From Micrasema longulum (taxonomy: Eukaryota; Arthropoda; Insecta; Trichoptera; Brachycentridae), in the NCBI GenBank assembly GCA_022494885.1, contig JAGVSM010004213.1, forward strand, positions 62,001 to 126,000: a stretch of 64,000 nucleotides of DNA. Reading direction: 5' to 3'. Below are positions 42,627 to 54,555 of this stretch, one piece after another (position 1 is the stretch's first letter; each line of letters begins with the position of its first letter). Below the pieces are notes generated by a model. That model ran no database searches and was not told the DNA's origin. It saw nothing but the letters and a program-made list of their open reading frames with translations. Made by a program: the position numbers and the translations under genes.

Positions 42627-44398
42627 GAGATAGTGACATACAAACAATGTTCAAATATCTAATCGTCATAACTGTCTGGCATCATAATCGTCATAAGAAA
42701 GGACCACTTATATAGTGTGATTATGTGGAATGAATGGACGAATGGTCAAACAGATATTCAGTATACGGAGAGATTGGATGCTAACGTTAAACGAGAATAG
42801 CTAAGAAAACTTGACATAAACAGATGTACCAAAATATCAATCGGAAAAACTGTATGACAACTTTTTTTTGTTATTTTTTTTACATCAAGCAAATATGCTT
42901 AGCACACGAAAAACATTATTAATTAGAAACATAATAATACCAAGGACATACACAAGTAATTTATGGGATAAAACAGAAAATATATTAAACAAGAAACTCT
43001 GCTCTGCCACAACTTAATTGTGTAAAAGTAGTAAAGCAAACTCTTACCTTCTAGTAATTATAATTGTAAGTTACGTAATAGAAAAAAAATATTAAATTAA
43101 AATTAAATAAAACCCACAAAATAGAAAGTTCAAGATTCATAAGTATTTGATTACTGAATTATGTCAATAATTTTGATGATTTAAATATCAAAACGCAAAC
43201 TTTTATGTTTGTCGATTTAACTAGTCAATTAATTTTTATTTTGCTTCTGGAATAACATAAAACATTTAATGTTTGTTTAGACAACGGGTGAGTGTGTTAT
43301 ATGAAATGTCACAAAACACAATGACAAAGTAATCGGATATGTCTTAAGTGTTATTCTGATAGAGACATGGAATCACATTTATAGAATATAAAATTTTATA
43401 TTATATCTAGGACTAACACAACAGTTAATTTTACTGCTTTTCAAAATGTTCCACAAGATCGTAAAAAATCAAATTTTACATTCAAATGCGATGGTGTTCG
43501 AGCCAAACCCGATAACTCCTTTAATAATTATATATATTTAATAATAATAATTCTTTAAGTACTAGGGTATAACAATATACAATATTTTTTATTTATTTTT
43601 CATTTCAAATTACATTTGTTAACACATTCACTTACCTATTATGGGTTTTTGACTTTGCCCGTGTTAAACCGTAATAATAAACAACAAAAATACGAAGTAA
43701 ACTAAAAAAATAAATTATAATTACACACGGATAGTAACATAAAATAAAAATAAGATACTAGATTAAAATTAAAAACAGCAATTCAAATAAAGGAGACATC
43801 ATTAAATACTTTTTAAAATAATACATGATACATCACACACAAAGAAGTTGGAAATATAAACCAGTTGGTATACAAAATATTAGAAACATTAAAGTCAATC
43901 GAATATAATACAAAAACATAATTGTAATAATAATATAAATAAGGTCCATAAGATAAAAAGGTATTTAAAAGAAATAAATAATTTTAAATATGAAACAAGT
44001 GTTAATAAAAATGAAAGAAATATAATATGAAGCAAAAAACAATAGCATTTTAAGCAGTAAAGAAATATTAGAAAAAAATCATGAACTTGACAAAAAAAAA
44101 AAAAACTTTAAATGTGAGACAGTGTTATCTAAAAAAATACGACTTAAAAATTACTTCATTTAGTAATAATAATATTAAAGAAGATCAAGTAATTAATTAG
44201 TTAAGCAATACAATACCAAGAATTTTCATTTCAAAATGAATAAAATACATATAAAATTAATGTATGAACATGTAAAACCATATTATTGGATGTGAAGATG
44301 AACAGCATTTTTTTTCTATCAATAATGTTTTGTTGAAGTAATCAACATCACTGCATATTGAATTTCCATTTCTTTAAATCAATTTAATTCAGAGTATT
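42627..44398. other. AT-rich stretch, possible LINE relics
   Basis: 42890-43020 on plus reads MLSTRKTLLIRNIIIPRTYT with NLWDKTENI, which could be a LINE C-terminus but is too short to be sure. 43560-44300 is extremely A-rich and simple. The word TAATCGTCATAA is duplicated near 42661 and 42686. Confidence 0.33.
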
Positions 44399-44896
44399 GT
44401 GATACATATAATCGATACTGCCAAAGTTGGGAAAGAAAAAAGGACAGTTTCTCGTGGTGCGATTTGGAAGGCGAATGATGGTCTCATTGGTTTAGTTTTT
44501 GTTTTGCAAAACAGGGCAGTGAAATGTATTTACAAATTACATTGTCGTGATTCTTTAAGAAAGCTTTTTAAAGAAACAAACATTATGACGGTATAAAGTC
44601 AGTATATTTGTGAGAATATTACATATGTGCGTGAAAATTTATATCTCTTTCCTAAAAATAGCGACAAACATAATTATAATTCAAGAAGTAAAAACAAATT
44701 AGTAATCCCGAAATTAAAGCCAGGTAAGGTAAGCACATCGTTTGTGGGGCACTGCGTACGCTTCTACAATAGAATACACGATAATGTATAAAATATGACG
44801 GACAATAAATTAAAAATTTGTATAAAAGGCGTACTTCTAAAAAAGTCTTGCTATGGACTAAATGAGTGCATGAAAGACAGCAGCATATGGAACTGA
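44399..44896 (+). mobile_element. Jockey/CR1-like LINE C-terminal fragment
   Basis: One frame with only two internal stops (44594 and 44790 region) reads LQNRAVKCIYKLHCRDSLRK, then NYNSRSKNKLVIPKL and SFVGHCVRFYNRIHDNV, ending KKSCYGLNECMKDSSIWN. These are the QKRAIR, YNTRSK, RFYN and Y-I-E motifs of the ORF end. The single reading frame shows mainly base substitutions. The catalytic domain is missing. Confidence 0.68.
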
Positions 44897-45194
44897 TAAT
44901 ATTATTTTTGTGTTAATTTATTTGATTATTTTTCGAATGGGTATTTATTTATTGAAACTTAAATATCTCTTTGCGTTGTTTTGTTTGTTCATATATATAT
45001 ATTTATTGAATTTCAATAAGCGTGTAAATTATACCTACATTGAAAAAAAAACTAAATTAAACTAACTGGACAGTCTGATCAACATTTTATGTAAAATAAC
45101 AATGTCGTGTTGAAATTATCGGTAACTTGGACGTGTTAATTTAAATGTTTTCAATAATTCATAATAATTTATTGTTCTACGTTGCCTATTCATC

Positions 45195-45503
45195 TTGACA
45201 CTTTGCCTACAAAACAATAATAAAATCACTGTCTCGAGATCATTGGTCTGGCATCACAAGGCATCTTGCGTTGACTATGTACAAATGTTTGTAGACAAGG
45301 CCAGGGACAAGTTGACTCTTTGGCTGTCAAGGGGGCAGCGGATGTGTGAGGGTGGGGACTTTGAAGGAGATACTTCTAGATACTTAAGGAACACCCGTGC
45401 GAAAAATAAAAAATATAGTATTTTTTATGTAGATGTCTTGTTTACCGGGGTTATATGCATTTTTAATTTTGTATGGTTGAACATATTTCAGCTTTTTACG
45501 TAA
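45195..45503 (+). other. Unassigned open frame in a GC-richer patch
   Basis: A 102-codon frame stands out in composition from its AT-rich flanks. It contains CVDYVQMFVDKARDKLTLW and RMCEGGDFEGD. The GGDF-EGD end loosely resembles the closing GGDY motif of mariner transposases, but spacing differs and no inverted ends were found. It may be a transposase relic or an old gene fragment. The first codon is arbitrary. Confidence 0.27.
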
Positions 45504-45826
45504 AAACCTGTGTGGAGCTGAAATATTTTATATGAAAATGAAATATAATGTAACACGAAGCTTGTTTATATATATTTTAAATAAAAATTTCAAATAATAA
45601 TTATTTTATATATAGAATAAACATATGTTATATCTTGAAATATTTTAAAAATATTAATACCGAAATAAAAACGTTATTTAAATGAATGGTTAAATTAAAA
45701 AATACAGATATATTTTAATCTTAAACATTAACAAAATTAAACGCAAAATTGAGAATAAGAATAAAATTAATAAAAAAATTAAGTACTATTAATAATTTAA
45801 TGTCATATAGGTGCTAAAATTTAATA
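45504..45826. other. AT-rich sequence without recognised features
   Basis: I see nothing supportable here. Confidence 0.42.
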
Positions 45827-46092
45827 TCATCATCATCATCATTCCCTTTCCGCACCTAATGGTGCATACGGCACTGCATTGGTGCACCAATCGCAGCGTA
45901 TATGGATCATTTTTGTTACTTGAAAGTAAGATGATCAGTCTTACGCTTCACGTGCCAGTCCAGGGACTATAAAATATTCTTGTGTGAAAACATTCTCTTC
46001 AATAAATATTTCGTATCAACCATGTCGGGAATCGAACCCGAGACCTCTTGCATGGTAGGCGAACATGCTGACCATTACGCCACAAGGCCAAC
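45827..46092 (-). mobile_element. tRNA-derived SINE, family A, best copy
   Basis: The minus strand starts GGTTGGCCTTGTGGCGTAAT. The A box is TGGCGTAATGG, the CGCCTACCATGCA loop follows, and the B box is GGGTTCGATTCCCGACA. The acceptor-like ends pair imperfectly. The body has ATATTTTATAGTCCCTGGAC, GCGTAAGACTGATCATCTTA and GATTGGTGCACCAATGCAGT, ending in GGAATGATGATGATGATGAT. Full length is about 265 bp. The head resembles Gly- or Asp-type tRNAs but is not a functional tRNA. Confidence 0.82.
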
Positions 46093-47664
46093 CTACGAAA
46101 CAAAACCTGATTTTCGATAAATAATTATTTAAGATTAACCATAATCATACGAAAGATTAACAAAACACGTGTTTTTAAAAATGGAATTTTGTTCTAAAAT
46201 ATTTCACCAACGTGTGCACGATGTTATCATGCATAATGTTTGGGATAATTATGCAAGATTATGCTATCCTTATTAATACAAACGACTAAAAAAACTAATG
46301 ATTGGATCAGCATACGGTCCGGTTCACTGTTAAAGCGTTGTATCTCGATTACGAACAGTTTTATAGACGATAAAAACTAATGTCGTTACTGGAATTCGGT
46401 GGATTCTGCTTACAACATACCTTGAGGCATTCTAAACAATCTAGGATACCTACATTCTTAACTAAATAAAGGTGTATAGGATAAATTTTATGCGAATAAA
46501 TTAAGCCAGTAAAGGTTTGAGCTCAGTGTATAAATGACACAATGCTAATCGTTGACCTAATTGCTTTCATTGGAATTTAACATGTTTTGGATATTGAGCC
46601 GTTATTACAAAGGTAATCAATATAATTTAATTTTAAACACGTAATTGTTTTACATGGCTAAAGTATTTATTTAAAGCTACTGGTGGATCAAATAATCTGC
46701 TCAACAAACTACATATGTATAGTAAAGTTGATGGCTGTGTGCATAATATTTTTTTACGTTTTATTTTATAGTTTTAATTTAAATTAGTTATAATTTAAAT
46801 CATGAACACGAAATAATAAAGTTGGATTTCAAATAAGCGTGAATTTTTGAAAAAAAAAGATTTTATTTATTTATTTAGGAAAAACAACAGTTGTTAAATA
46901 ATAATATAAAATATAACTCAAAGTACATACATCCAGATAAAGTTTGTCTTGTCTTGTTTTTCTTAGTCTAGTTCGTCTTATTTGTCAAGTCTAGTCTAGT
47001 CTAGTTTGTCTTGTTTGTCTTAAAGTTTATCTTTGATGTACGTATGTATGTGTATGCGCATAGGTATATGTATGTGCGTATATATGTATATGAATATGTG
47101 TACATAAGTAAGATTTTATTTTGTCTGTTTTTTCTTTAAAATAAACTACCTTATAAATTAAATTATCTATGAAAATGTAATTAACCAATTACAACAGGGA
47201 TAGAGGAAAGTTGAGAGAAGGAAATAAATAAATAAATAATGTTATTACCTAGCTTGGAACAAGGTATGTACTTTCGTTACCCGGGCAAAGTTTTTAACGA
47301 TACATGAAAATATATTAATACATATAAATAAAACAAAAAGAAAATTGGAAACAACTTTACAGAGTTACTTTTTAAAAAGATATTTAAATAATTTAAGAGG
47401 ATAAACTTATTTGACGTGGTTATTTTTTTATTTTTGGAGAAATCATTCACAAATATATAAGGTGTAGAAGAATCATTAATAAAACAAGTAAGACCAATTA
47501 CAGATTCCTCAGTTATAATCGTGATGGTTACAGACGTAGAAAAAAAAAGAAAAAAATGTGTAAATAGTCAATGAATTAAAATACATTCTTATCCACATGA
47601 TATTGTGCGGAAGAACATGGAAAGAGGAAGATCATTTTTTTCCAAATCACCGTCTTTACCACTC
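46093..47664. other. AT-rich stretch with low-complexity DNA
   Basis: 46860-46880 (TTTATTTATTTATTTAGG) looks like a minus-strand LINE tail. 46960-47035 is a GTCTA/GTCTT-rich tract and 47040-47105 a GTATAT-rich tract. 47186-47215 has a 30-bp trace of an IR-A arm (AATTACAACAGGGATAGAGG), followed by (AAAT)n. Confidence 0.42.
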
Positions 47665-47765
47665 CCTCATCTTCTTCAAATAAGGAATCTCATTGGTATA
47701 TCAATTGCAGTGCATGTTGTTACATGAATGCAAGATGACCAGTTTTACGCTCCAGGCACAATATT
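47665..47765 (-). mobile_element. SINE-A 3' half
   Basis: AATCTCATTGGTATATCAAT, GCAGTGCATGTTGTTACATG and GATGACCAGTTTTACGCTCC follow the reversed family-A body. Head missing, strongly diverged. Confidence 0.53.
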
Positions 47766-48231
47766 GCAGGAGCGAGCGGAGACTTTGTTTATAGGTAAGT
47801 TACAAAAAAAATGATAATATTTATCTACATAAATAATATATAAATGGGTATTTTGTCTGGGGTTATGTGTGGCATAATATCATTTTTCTTCTTGAGCTGT
47901 TGACAACATTAGACGGAATACTTAATTTCAAATTAAGTAATTACCAGTTATATATTAACTAAACTCAAACAACAGTTGTAAATTTCCACCTTTTCATTAC
48001 CTACCACACTCGAGACTTTTCCAGTAAATTTATATTCCTATAAAAATTGCAATAAAAATTCTACTTCTAAAAATAATACACAGTAATAATAACTAGATTA
48101 CAATGTAATTGATTACACATCATAAATACGATAAATCATTATTTTCGAAAGTTAAATTTAATAGTAAGCTGCGCGTAACAGCTTATTTAGATGATTCGCA
48201 CCTGCAATATTGCAGCGTTAAAACAGATTTT
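47766..48231. other. AT-rich sequence without recognised features
   Basis: I see nothing supportable here. Confidence 0.42.
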
Positions 48232-48332
48232 GTATGAAAAAAATCATACGAACTCTAGAACTATGCCAGAATTGAATCCAAGACCTCTGCTTGATAAACA
48301 AACATATTGTCCACTTCACTGCAAGGCAAACA
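48232..48332 (-). mobile_element. SINE-A head
   Basis: On the minus strand CCTTGCAGTGAAGTGGACAA is the A-box side and AGAGGTCTTGGATTCAATTC the B-box side. ATGATTTTTTTCATACAAAA follows. Compared with 46020-46092 it carries many changes. Confidence 0.5.
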
Positions 48333-48679
48333 AGCGCAAAATTAAAACAATTTTTTTTTTGTTAATTTTTTATAATTAGAATAATTTGTTACAAAATTGT
48401 TGTATACTTACTAAATCAATGCGGAATTTAGTTTGATTAGATGATCTTGGAGATGGGACATTATGATTAACGACTGTTAGCGAATATGCCTCACGGTGGA
48501 GCATTTAGCGAATTTAATGGGCGTGGGACCGTAACAATATTGTAAAAAGTCACCTTAACGGCTCCATAGTGTAAAAAAATAACTGAAATATCGTACCTAC
48601 CTACTACAAAAATAGCGCATGGTAATATTATTTCTGAAAAAAATAGCATTTTATGATAATGTACACCATCAAAGTCAGT
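48333..48679. other. AT-rich sequence without recognised features
   Basis: I see nothing supportable here. Confidence 0.42.
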
Positions 48680-48729
48680 TATTTATTTTGTTGATTCAAT
48701 CGTATACGATTGAATCAACAAAATAAATA
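48680..48729. repeat. Perfect 50-bp palindrome
   Basis: The two 25-bp halves meet at CGTA/TACG (48701-48708) without a spacer and are exact reverse complements, from TATTTATTTTGTTGATTC-like outer sequence inward to CAATCGTA. Such a structure can form a cruciform. It may be a palindromic insertion scar, or a read or assembly fold-back. Confidence 0.9.
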
Positions 48730-48759
48730 TATACCTAAGTGTTAAAATCAATTTTTGTG

Positions 48760-48815
48760 CATCTTAACCTAACCGGACTGAATGAGGGGATTCGAATCCC
48801 CAATTGACCGATTTA
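48760..48815 (-). repeat. tRNA-like T-arm fragment
   Basis: GGGGATTCGAATCCCC (48786-48801) is a self-complementary T-arm, with GGTCAATT before and CTCATTCAGTCCGG after it on the minus strand. It probably comes from a tRNA or a SINE head, but no anticodon arm or A box can be recognised. Confidence 0.35.
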
Positions 48816-49889
48816 AATTCGATAACTGGAGTATTATTAAAGCTATGTGCCCTGTATTTTTTGGAATCGTAAAAATAAAAAAAAAAGTATTTTCCAGTTT
48901 TTGTTTTGAAATTTTCAAAAAGTAGTTTTTTTAAAAATATCAAAGCAAAAAAATATGTAGATGATACAAGGGTCAATTTTACTTTATGAACAATAACATT
49001 CGGCAAACTAACAAAAATGAATAAAATACACGAATAAGTAATACATGTGTACGCGAAAACATGAATAAATTATTGCACGATCATAAACACTTCCAACGTT
49101 TTATTCTCCTGACGCCATATACAAGTAGGCGCTGGGGTCGTTTGGTCCCCCGGTTTGGATCATGTGTAATTTTAGGATGCTTATTGAGGGAACGTTCAAT
49201 TTGCTTGTTACCATTTCTTTAACCCTTTCCTGCCCGAGGTATCAACAAACTTTGTTTTACATGTTTGTTTCGTCATTTAGGTTTGGTTCGGAGTTGAATA
49301 AGACGAAACGTAATTTTCAATGTTTTTATTTTTTTTTATTTTCTAGTTTCATAAAAATGGAAGAAATTTCTGGTTTGATAAAAATGGAAAAGAAATATTA
49401 TGATATTAAAATATAGAATTGTTCTTATCATTGCAGCAAAAATACACTTTCCAGCATGAGCACGATGAATGAGGTCTTGAATCTATTTTCCTCAGACTAC
49501 ATATTTAACATCGACCCCTCCTAATCCTAAATACAGGCCAATGTACTCTTCTTTTTCCTAGGCGAACATCATTGGGAACAGAAATATTATTCGGCTTCTC
49601 TTAATATGATCACTGTTCAGATCTGACGTCGTGAATAACGACTTGCGCTTTTGAGCGAGAATTTTATAGGACATCAGTCATTCGGGGATAGCTCGAGGCG
49701 TCTCCAACACGTATAAATACAAATATACAATTTTCTCATAAATATTAAAGTAAATGCAGAATAAACACAAAAAAACACCAACAACTAAAATTAAATTTAA
49801 AGCTCTTATCTAGTATTTAATCTTCAAAGAACTGTATTATTTTTGAGCACAAAAAACCGAACGTTTCGAAATATGACCTGTATTCATTG
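48816..49889. other. Unannotated stretch with a piggyBac-like end
   Basis: At 49219 TTAA is followed by CCCTTTCCTGCCCG, which resembles the left terminus of piggyBac-like elements. No matching GGG-TTAA end was found to the right. 49500-49720 is more balanced in composition and unassigned. Confidence 0.33.
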
Positions 49890-50075
49890 AGATACAATAT
49901 ATAGAGATGACACATACAGATCCGAGCTAAAAAGTCATAACCAAAGGAAAGGGAATAACCAGCGTAGGGAGCAAGTATCGTCACGTCATATCACGTTGAC
50001 TTTGACAAGCAAAACACGTAGTACAGTAAAAAGCACGGACCGTTTATATCATTCTATTCAGTATGTCGCTCCCTT
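49890..50075 (-). repeat. Uncharacterised repeat, copy 2
   Basis: This is the reverse complement of the type at 26722-26905. It has GATCCGAGCTAAAAAGTCAT, CAAAGGAAAGGGAATAACCA, AAAACACGTAGTACAG and ATACGCGTCACCG. An IR-B copy starts less than 50 bp beyond it. Confidence 0.52.
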
Positions 50076-50121
50076 CCGCATACGCGTCACCGTTGTTTAT
50101 CATTTAAATTCAATATCAATT

Positions 50122-50510
50122 CGAAACTTCAGAGGTACATTCCTCGTGGTAAGCTTTAAATATATTTTATTTAATAATATAAAAAATAAGGATCACAAAA
50201 TGGAGTAAATGCTTAATTTCTTGGACTAGCATCCCTTCCGCAAACACCTACCCCTCCCCGAAAAAAAAAATTGCGATAAAAACGTATTTGACCAACGAGT
50301 GGTACGCACCAGACGCGGACAAGGGAAGCGGCTGGGTAGGAGAGGGGTAGGGGTTTGTGGAGGGACTGCTAGTCCGAGATTCACCACATTTTTAGATTTT
50401 TTTTTTTTAATGAATTTTTGAATAAATTGTACTAGGATTTTTTTTAAAGCTTACCATGAGGAATGTTCCTCTGAACGTAAGCGGTCTGGCCCTAAAAAAC
50501 TGTGGATATA
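50122..50510. mobile_element. IR-B foldback element, copy 2
   Basis: It shares with 20606-21052 the arm TACATTCCTCGTGGTAAGCT, the CTTAATTTCTTGGACTAGCA box, the core CACCAGACGCGGACAAGGGA and the right arm AAAGCTTACCATGAGGAATG to GGCCCTAAAAAACTGTGGAT. The left outer end is truncated. The two arms pair with each other over most of their length. Confidence 0.63.
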
Positions 50511-51016
50511 AAAAAAAATACACAAAACATAAACCTAACACAGCACGTACATAACATAATACACACACACACACACACACAAATAATGGCAATGATGTAG
50601 GTAAGGTGGTTTGTCTTTGGCTTCATGTGCCAGTTCAGGAATAACGAAATATTGCAGTTGAAAAAACCCTTTGAATGAGAGTTTGTATTTTTATTTTTTC
50701 AATTCATTATGGTTCATAAACAATACATATAATGAAATATATTAAGTTTAATAAAAAGTTTTTAATGCTTTCTAAAATGAAAAAGCTTTATTCAATTATA
50801 TCAATATCATCAAGTTATCTACTGATTACGATAATAACGCCTGCAAGTTATTACAATATTACCTTATTAACATAATGAACTATTTGATTCAATATATACA
50901 GTAATATTTTTCCGATAGGTTAACAAAGAGTATGTACACAAATATTGTCAATTTCTTTGAACATTAGTACAGGACACTCATGCACACACCAAAAAATTGT
51001 TTAACAATAATTTTAA
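50511..51016. other. AT-rich stretch with (AC)n
   Basis: 50561-50580 is (AC)10. 50620-50665 has a trace of reversed SINE-A body (TTCATGTGCCAGTTCAGGAA). Nothing else was seen. Confidence 0.42.
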
Positions 51017-51682
51017 TTATCTGAAATAAAACAAATGAAATAATATGTATATAAAAATAAAGTTAAATATCTGTTCTCTCAAAACTTCTATGATTTTTGA
51101 CCTAAATTTACATACATTGTCACAAAAAATATCAGCCTCGGTAAATCTATTGTTATATTGGTCGCATATTCTAGTAGATTGTTTCAAATCGTTTGTTGAC
51201 GCGTTTTCTGTGTAAAACAGAAGATTTTGTCTTGTCGGTCTAGATGGCACACGGAATAGAAGTCTTTTAAGTAGGTTAGGAGAATCAATTTTATTATTTA
51301 TTTATTTGTATAAAAATAACTGGTCCAACATTAGTCTTCGATTTTTAGGAGAGTTTATTCTATGGTACTGCATACTTTCAGCATAGTTAGAGAAGTTAAT
51401 GTTTAACCAGTAGTCGACCTGCTGCGAATTTTTTCGTTGGACCCTATGTAGTCTATTAATACTTACATTATAGTAAGATAACCAAATCGGAGTTCAGTAT
51501 TCTAGATGGGGACGAACAAATGTTTTGTAAAGTTTTTCATATGTCTCTGGATGTTTAAATGGTTTCGATACGCGCATAAGTCCGACCATTTTATATGATT
51601 TTTTCAGAACAAATTCAATATGAATATTAAACATTTGTTTCGTATCAATAACACCTAAGTCGTGAATTTGACTATTTGTTAT
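51017..51682 (-). mobile_element. Jockey/CR1-like LINE: RT C-terminal half in one frame
   Basis: A single minus frame of about 220 codons with two stops carries QIHDLGVIDTKQMF, KMVGLMRVS, YKTFVRPHLEY (stop) TPIW, INRLHRVQRKN, then KIDSPNLLKRLLFRVPSR and PTRQNLLFY, ending near 51017. These are the DLGV, R-S, VRP-LEY-IW, RIQ-+ and VPSRPTR motifs downstream of the YADD box. No frameshift is needed, so decay is mild. The 5' part is missing. Confidence 0.82.
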
Positions 51683-54146
51683 TTAAAGTAAGCATAGTTA
51701 AATAGGTAAATATCAACATTATTTTCTACATTGTTATATTATACTTACAACGAGATAATGAGTTAAACTTTAGCCCAGAAAAAGTTAAAGTGCGCCATAT
51801 TAGTTTTGAAGGTTGGAAGATAAAATGCACTGTGTAATCTCAATCGACTTTATTGTTTGGAGTGTGGAGTGTGGTATGTGGAATGTAGCGTGTGAAATGT
51901 GGTGTGTGTGATGTCATTATGTGTGCTATAGATTTAGTTCAGTTGTGAATAGATTATGTTTAAATATGTTTGATATGTTTCTTAAATACACCTTTCCCAA
52001 TGATATTTGATTAAAAGAAAATAAAAAATAATAAAATAAAATGTATTAAAATATATGGCACACATAGTGTCGACAGTACTATAGAAAAGGTATGTTTAAC
52101 CCTTGCCCAACCTTCAAGGAACAACTCAAAAGATAAAGGTTTAAAAGTATTTATAAAGTTCGTGGTTCGAAACAATAACCTCTTTAGTAACCTAATATAG
52201 TGTCCCATGTGATTTTGTGGTATTTCTCTTTAGTATTTCAGCGCCTCAAATTTCATTATCTACCTTAGAATCGGGTGCTTTCCCATGTAAAACAGCTACT
52301 TAATATTGCCAAGTAACACGTGCCACTTAACAATCACACGTGTAAAATTGAAGTAAATTTTGCAACCAAACAAAAAGGGTTGAACAATTTATTACATAAT
52401 TTTTCGCATTTGATTAAAATATATCGTCAGTTTTAATGAGTTCATTTTTATGCTGCTTTATTTTTCAGTTGTATCTGTCTTTTTTCAATGTTGAGGTAAA
52501 CTTTACATATTCTGCAAAAAAACTGTGAATGACGTCATTTTTGTGGTTTCTCCGCAACTGTTACTGTTTTTGAAAACCTTCAAATGCTTGTTTACAAACA
52601 GAATTCATAATGTTTATAAATGAACAATTATGAACACGAAACGGTATGTTTAAATTTAAAAAATATATTAATATGCAAAATCAACAAAGTGGTAATGTGT
52701 TTTTGGACCTTAATAACAAGGCGTTGGCGTCGTCACAACCTTAAATCAAATTTGTATCTACTACTTACAACCGTTTTAATTTTATGAAGAAAATCAACTA
52801 ACAATATAAAAACATTAGGTTTGTTAAGATGGTAAAAATAAATAAATTTACTTCATATGTACCAAAAAATTATAATATACCCTAAGGTGCGTAAAATAAT
52901 GTTTGCATACATCGTACTGTGTCCAAAAGTCTGAAATCCCGCCTGCGCGCATTCGTGAAGTGGCCGTGTAATGTTACCAGACCGCGAACAACATATTATC
53001 ATAACACAAATCTGAGATAATTTTGTGTAATGTTATGTTATGCTTTACCGCAAAAAATATATTTTACTGACTGGACTATAAAAAAAACAGGTACTTTTAT
53101 TGCGCAAAAGTAAAAAAATAATCATTTAGTAATATTAAGTAAATTACTACCGTTTAATATTAAACTAAGGTTTATTGATAGAAATCCGGGCGAAAACATT
53201 GACCATCCTGGTAATACTAACAAAATGCTAACCTTGTTTTATTTAACAATCTGACAGACGGTAAAATAATTGAATTCTTAAATAATATAATTTGTGAATT
53301 TACTACTTACACATGAAATGTGATCCCATCCTATTATCTTTTAATCCCAGAAGCATTTTGACACTTATAAACAACACAACACGGCATAATTGAATTTAAA
53401 TCGGCAGTTGCGTAGGTTCTAAGCGACACCTACAGAGTAACCAATGACCGAAATTCAAAACTACTCATTTATGACTAGTTTTGTCGGCTTCAATTAAATT
53501 TGAGTACGCGGTTTTTGGACAATTATAATTTTATGATATGTACGTATTGAATTTGTGTAAAATCACTAAAATATCACAAAAAAGTTATTGTCTGAAATAT
53601 AAAATTTATTATTTTAGTGAGTAAGAATACTATATTAAACTCCATTAAATGCCTATAGACCAAAAATGGGCCAATGGGCATGTATGCATAAATGTGGTTT
53701 ACGAGAATTTTATTCTGGATCTGTACATTTATACTATAAACATAAATACGTCTGAATATTTCATTTATTCATTAATTACCTCTGTATAGTAATTGTTTTT
53801 TATTCTCTTATGTAAAATATTTAAAAAAAAAACTACATAGTCAAGTGTCCTCGCCACGGATAAAGTGAGGTCACATTATTTGTGTAGTTAATATTTTTTA
53901 TTAAGTGAAAAAAATAAAAATAAATACATAGCCACACCGTGACTATAGTTCTTAAGTTGTATTAAATGCACAAATAGTAAGTTTCTTTTTTTATGTTCCG
54001 TACAAATCTTAATTGCTTTAACATCAAGAATTGAAATGCTGATATTATTAGAAAACAAAAAAAAAATTGCTAGAGCATCTGGGTGATTCCATAAACATTA
54101 CCAACATGTATGAAGGTTAAGAACAGGATGCCTTGCTCTACAGAGA
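51683..54146. other. Long AT-rich stretch without recognised genes
   Basis: 51857-51915 is a degenerate GTGTGGA-type tandem. 52015-52045 has A-rich runs of the kind that end retroelements. 52920-53060 and 53380-53520 are more balanced but have no frames or inverted ends I recognise. Confidence 0.4.
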
Positions 54147-54555
54147 ACTAAAACTACCACAGCGAAAAAACAATTATACTTTCATAGGACGGAAGCTTTT
54201 CAATAATTAACCACAAAATCTACGTCAAGAAATAAATTACGGAAAATTTAAGGATAGATTAAAAAAAAACTTCTTGACATAATTAACATTAACTGTATTT
54301 TGAAAATGGAGATGTATGTTTAATATGTACCAGTGTTTATAAATTTTGTGTTTTTATTTAATATTTTTTAGTGTTATATTTTCTCAACTTTTAAAATTGT
54401 TTAATTATTTATTTATTTTATTATTATTTTGTTTTGCATTTTTTGTTACATTTTTAACTTGCCAAACACAAGAGCCAGACTCTTTTTTGGCAAGTTCAAC
54501 CTTACGTGTCCCATTTTTTTTACTGAATGTATTGTTAATTGTTTATTTTTGCTAA
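54147..54555 (+). mobile_element. LINE ORF end and 3' UTR with hairpin
   Basis: The frame near 54150-54281 reads LPQRKNNYTFIGRKLFNN, a stop, then NYGKFKDRLKKNFLT and a stop. This matches the LFN-LP and FK-LK motifs at the ORF end. The downstream AT-rich UTR holds a strong hairpin (54456-54496: AACTTGCCAAA with TTTGGCAAGTT plus an inner AAGAG/CTCTT). A 69-codon hydrophobic frame over the UTR is not considered a gene. Confidence 0.52.

Noticed and set aside
46020..46092. A tRNA gene on the minus strand
   Set aside because: The A and B boxes are good, but the acceptor stem has mismatches and the sequence continues into a SINE body with a GAT tail found in several other copies.
48760..48815. A second tRNA gene suggested by GGGGATTCGAATCCCC
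   Set aside because: Only the T-arm is recognisable. There is no anticodon arm or paired acceptor stem.
54346..54555. A small membrane protein
   Set aside because: It lies over the AT-rich 3' UTR and hairpin of a LINE relic. Hydrophobicity comes from the T-rich strand.
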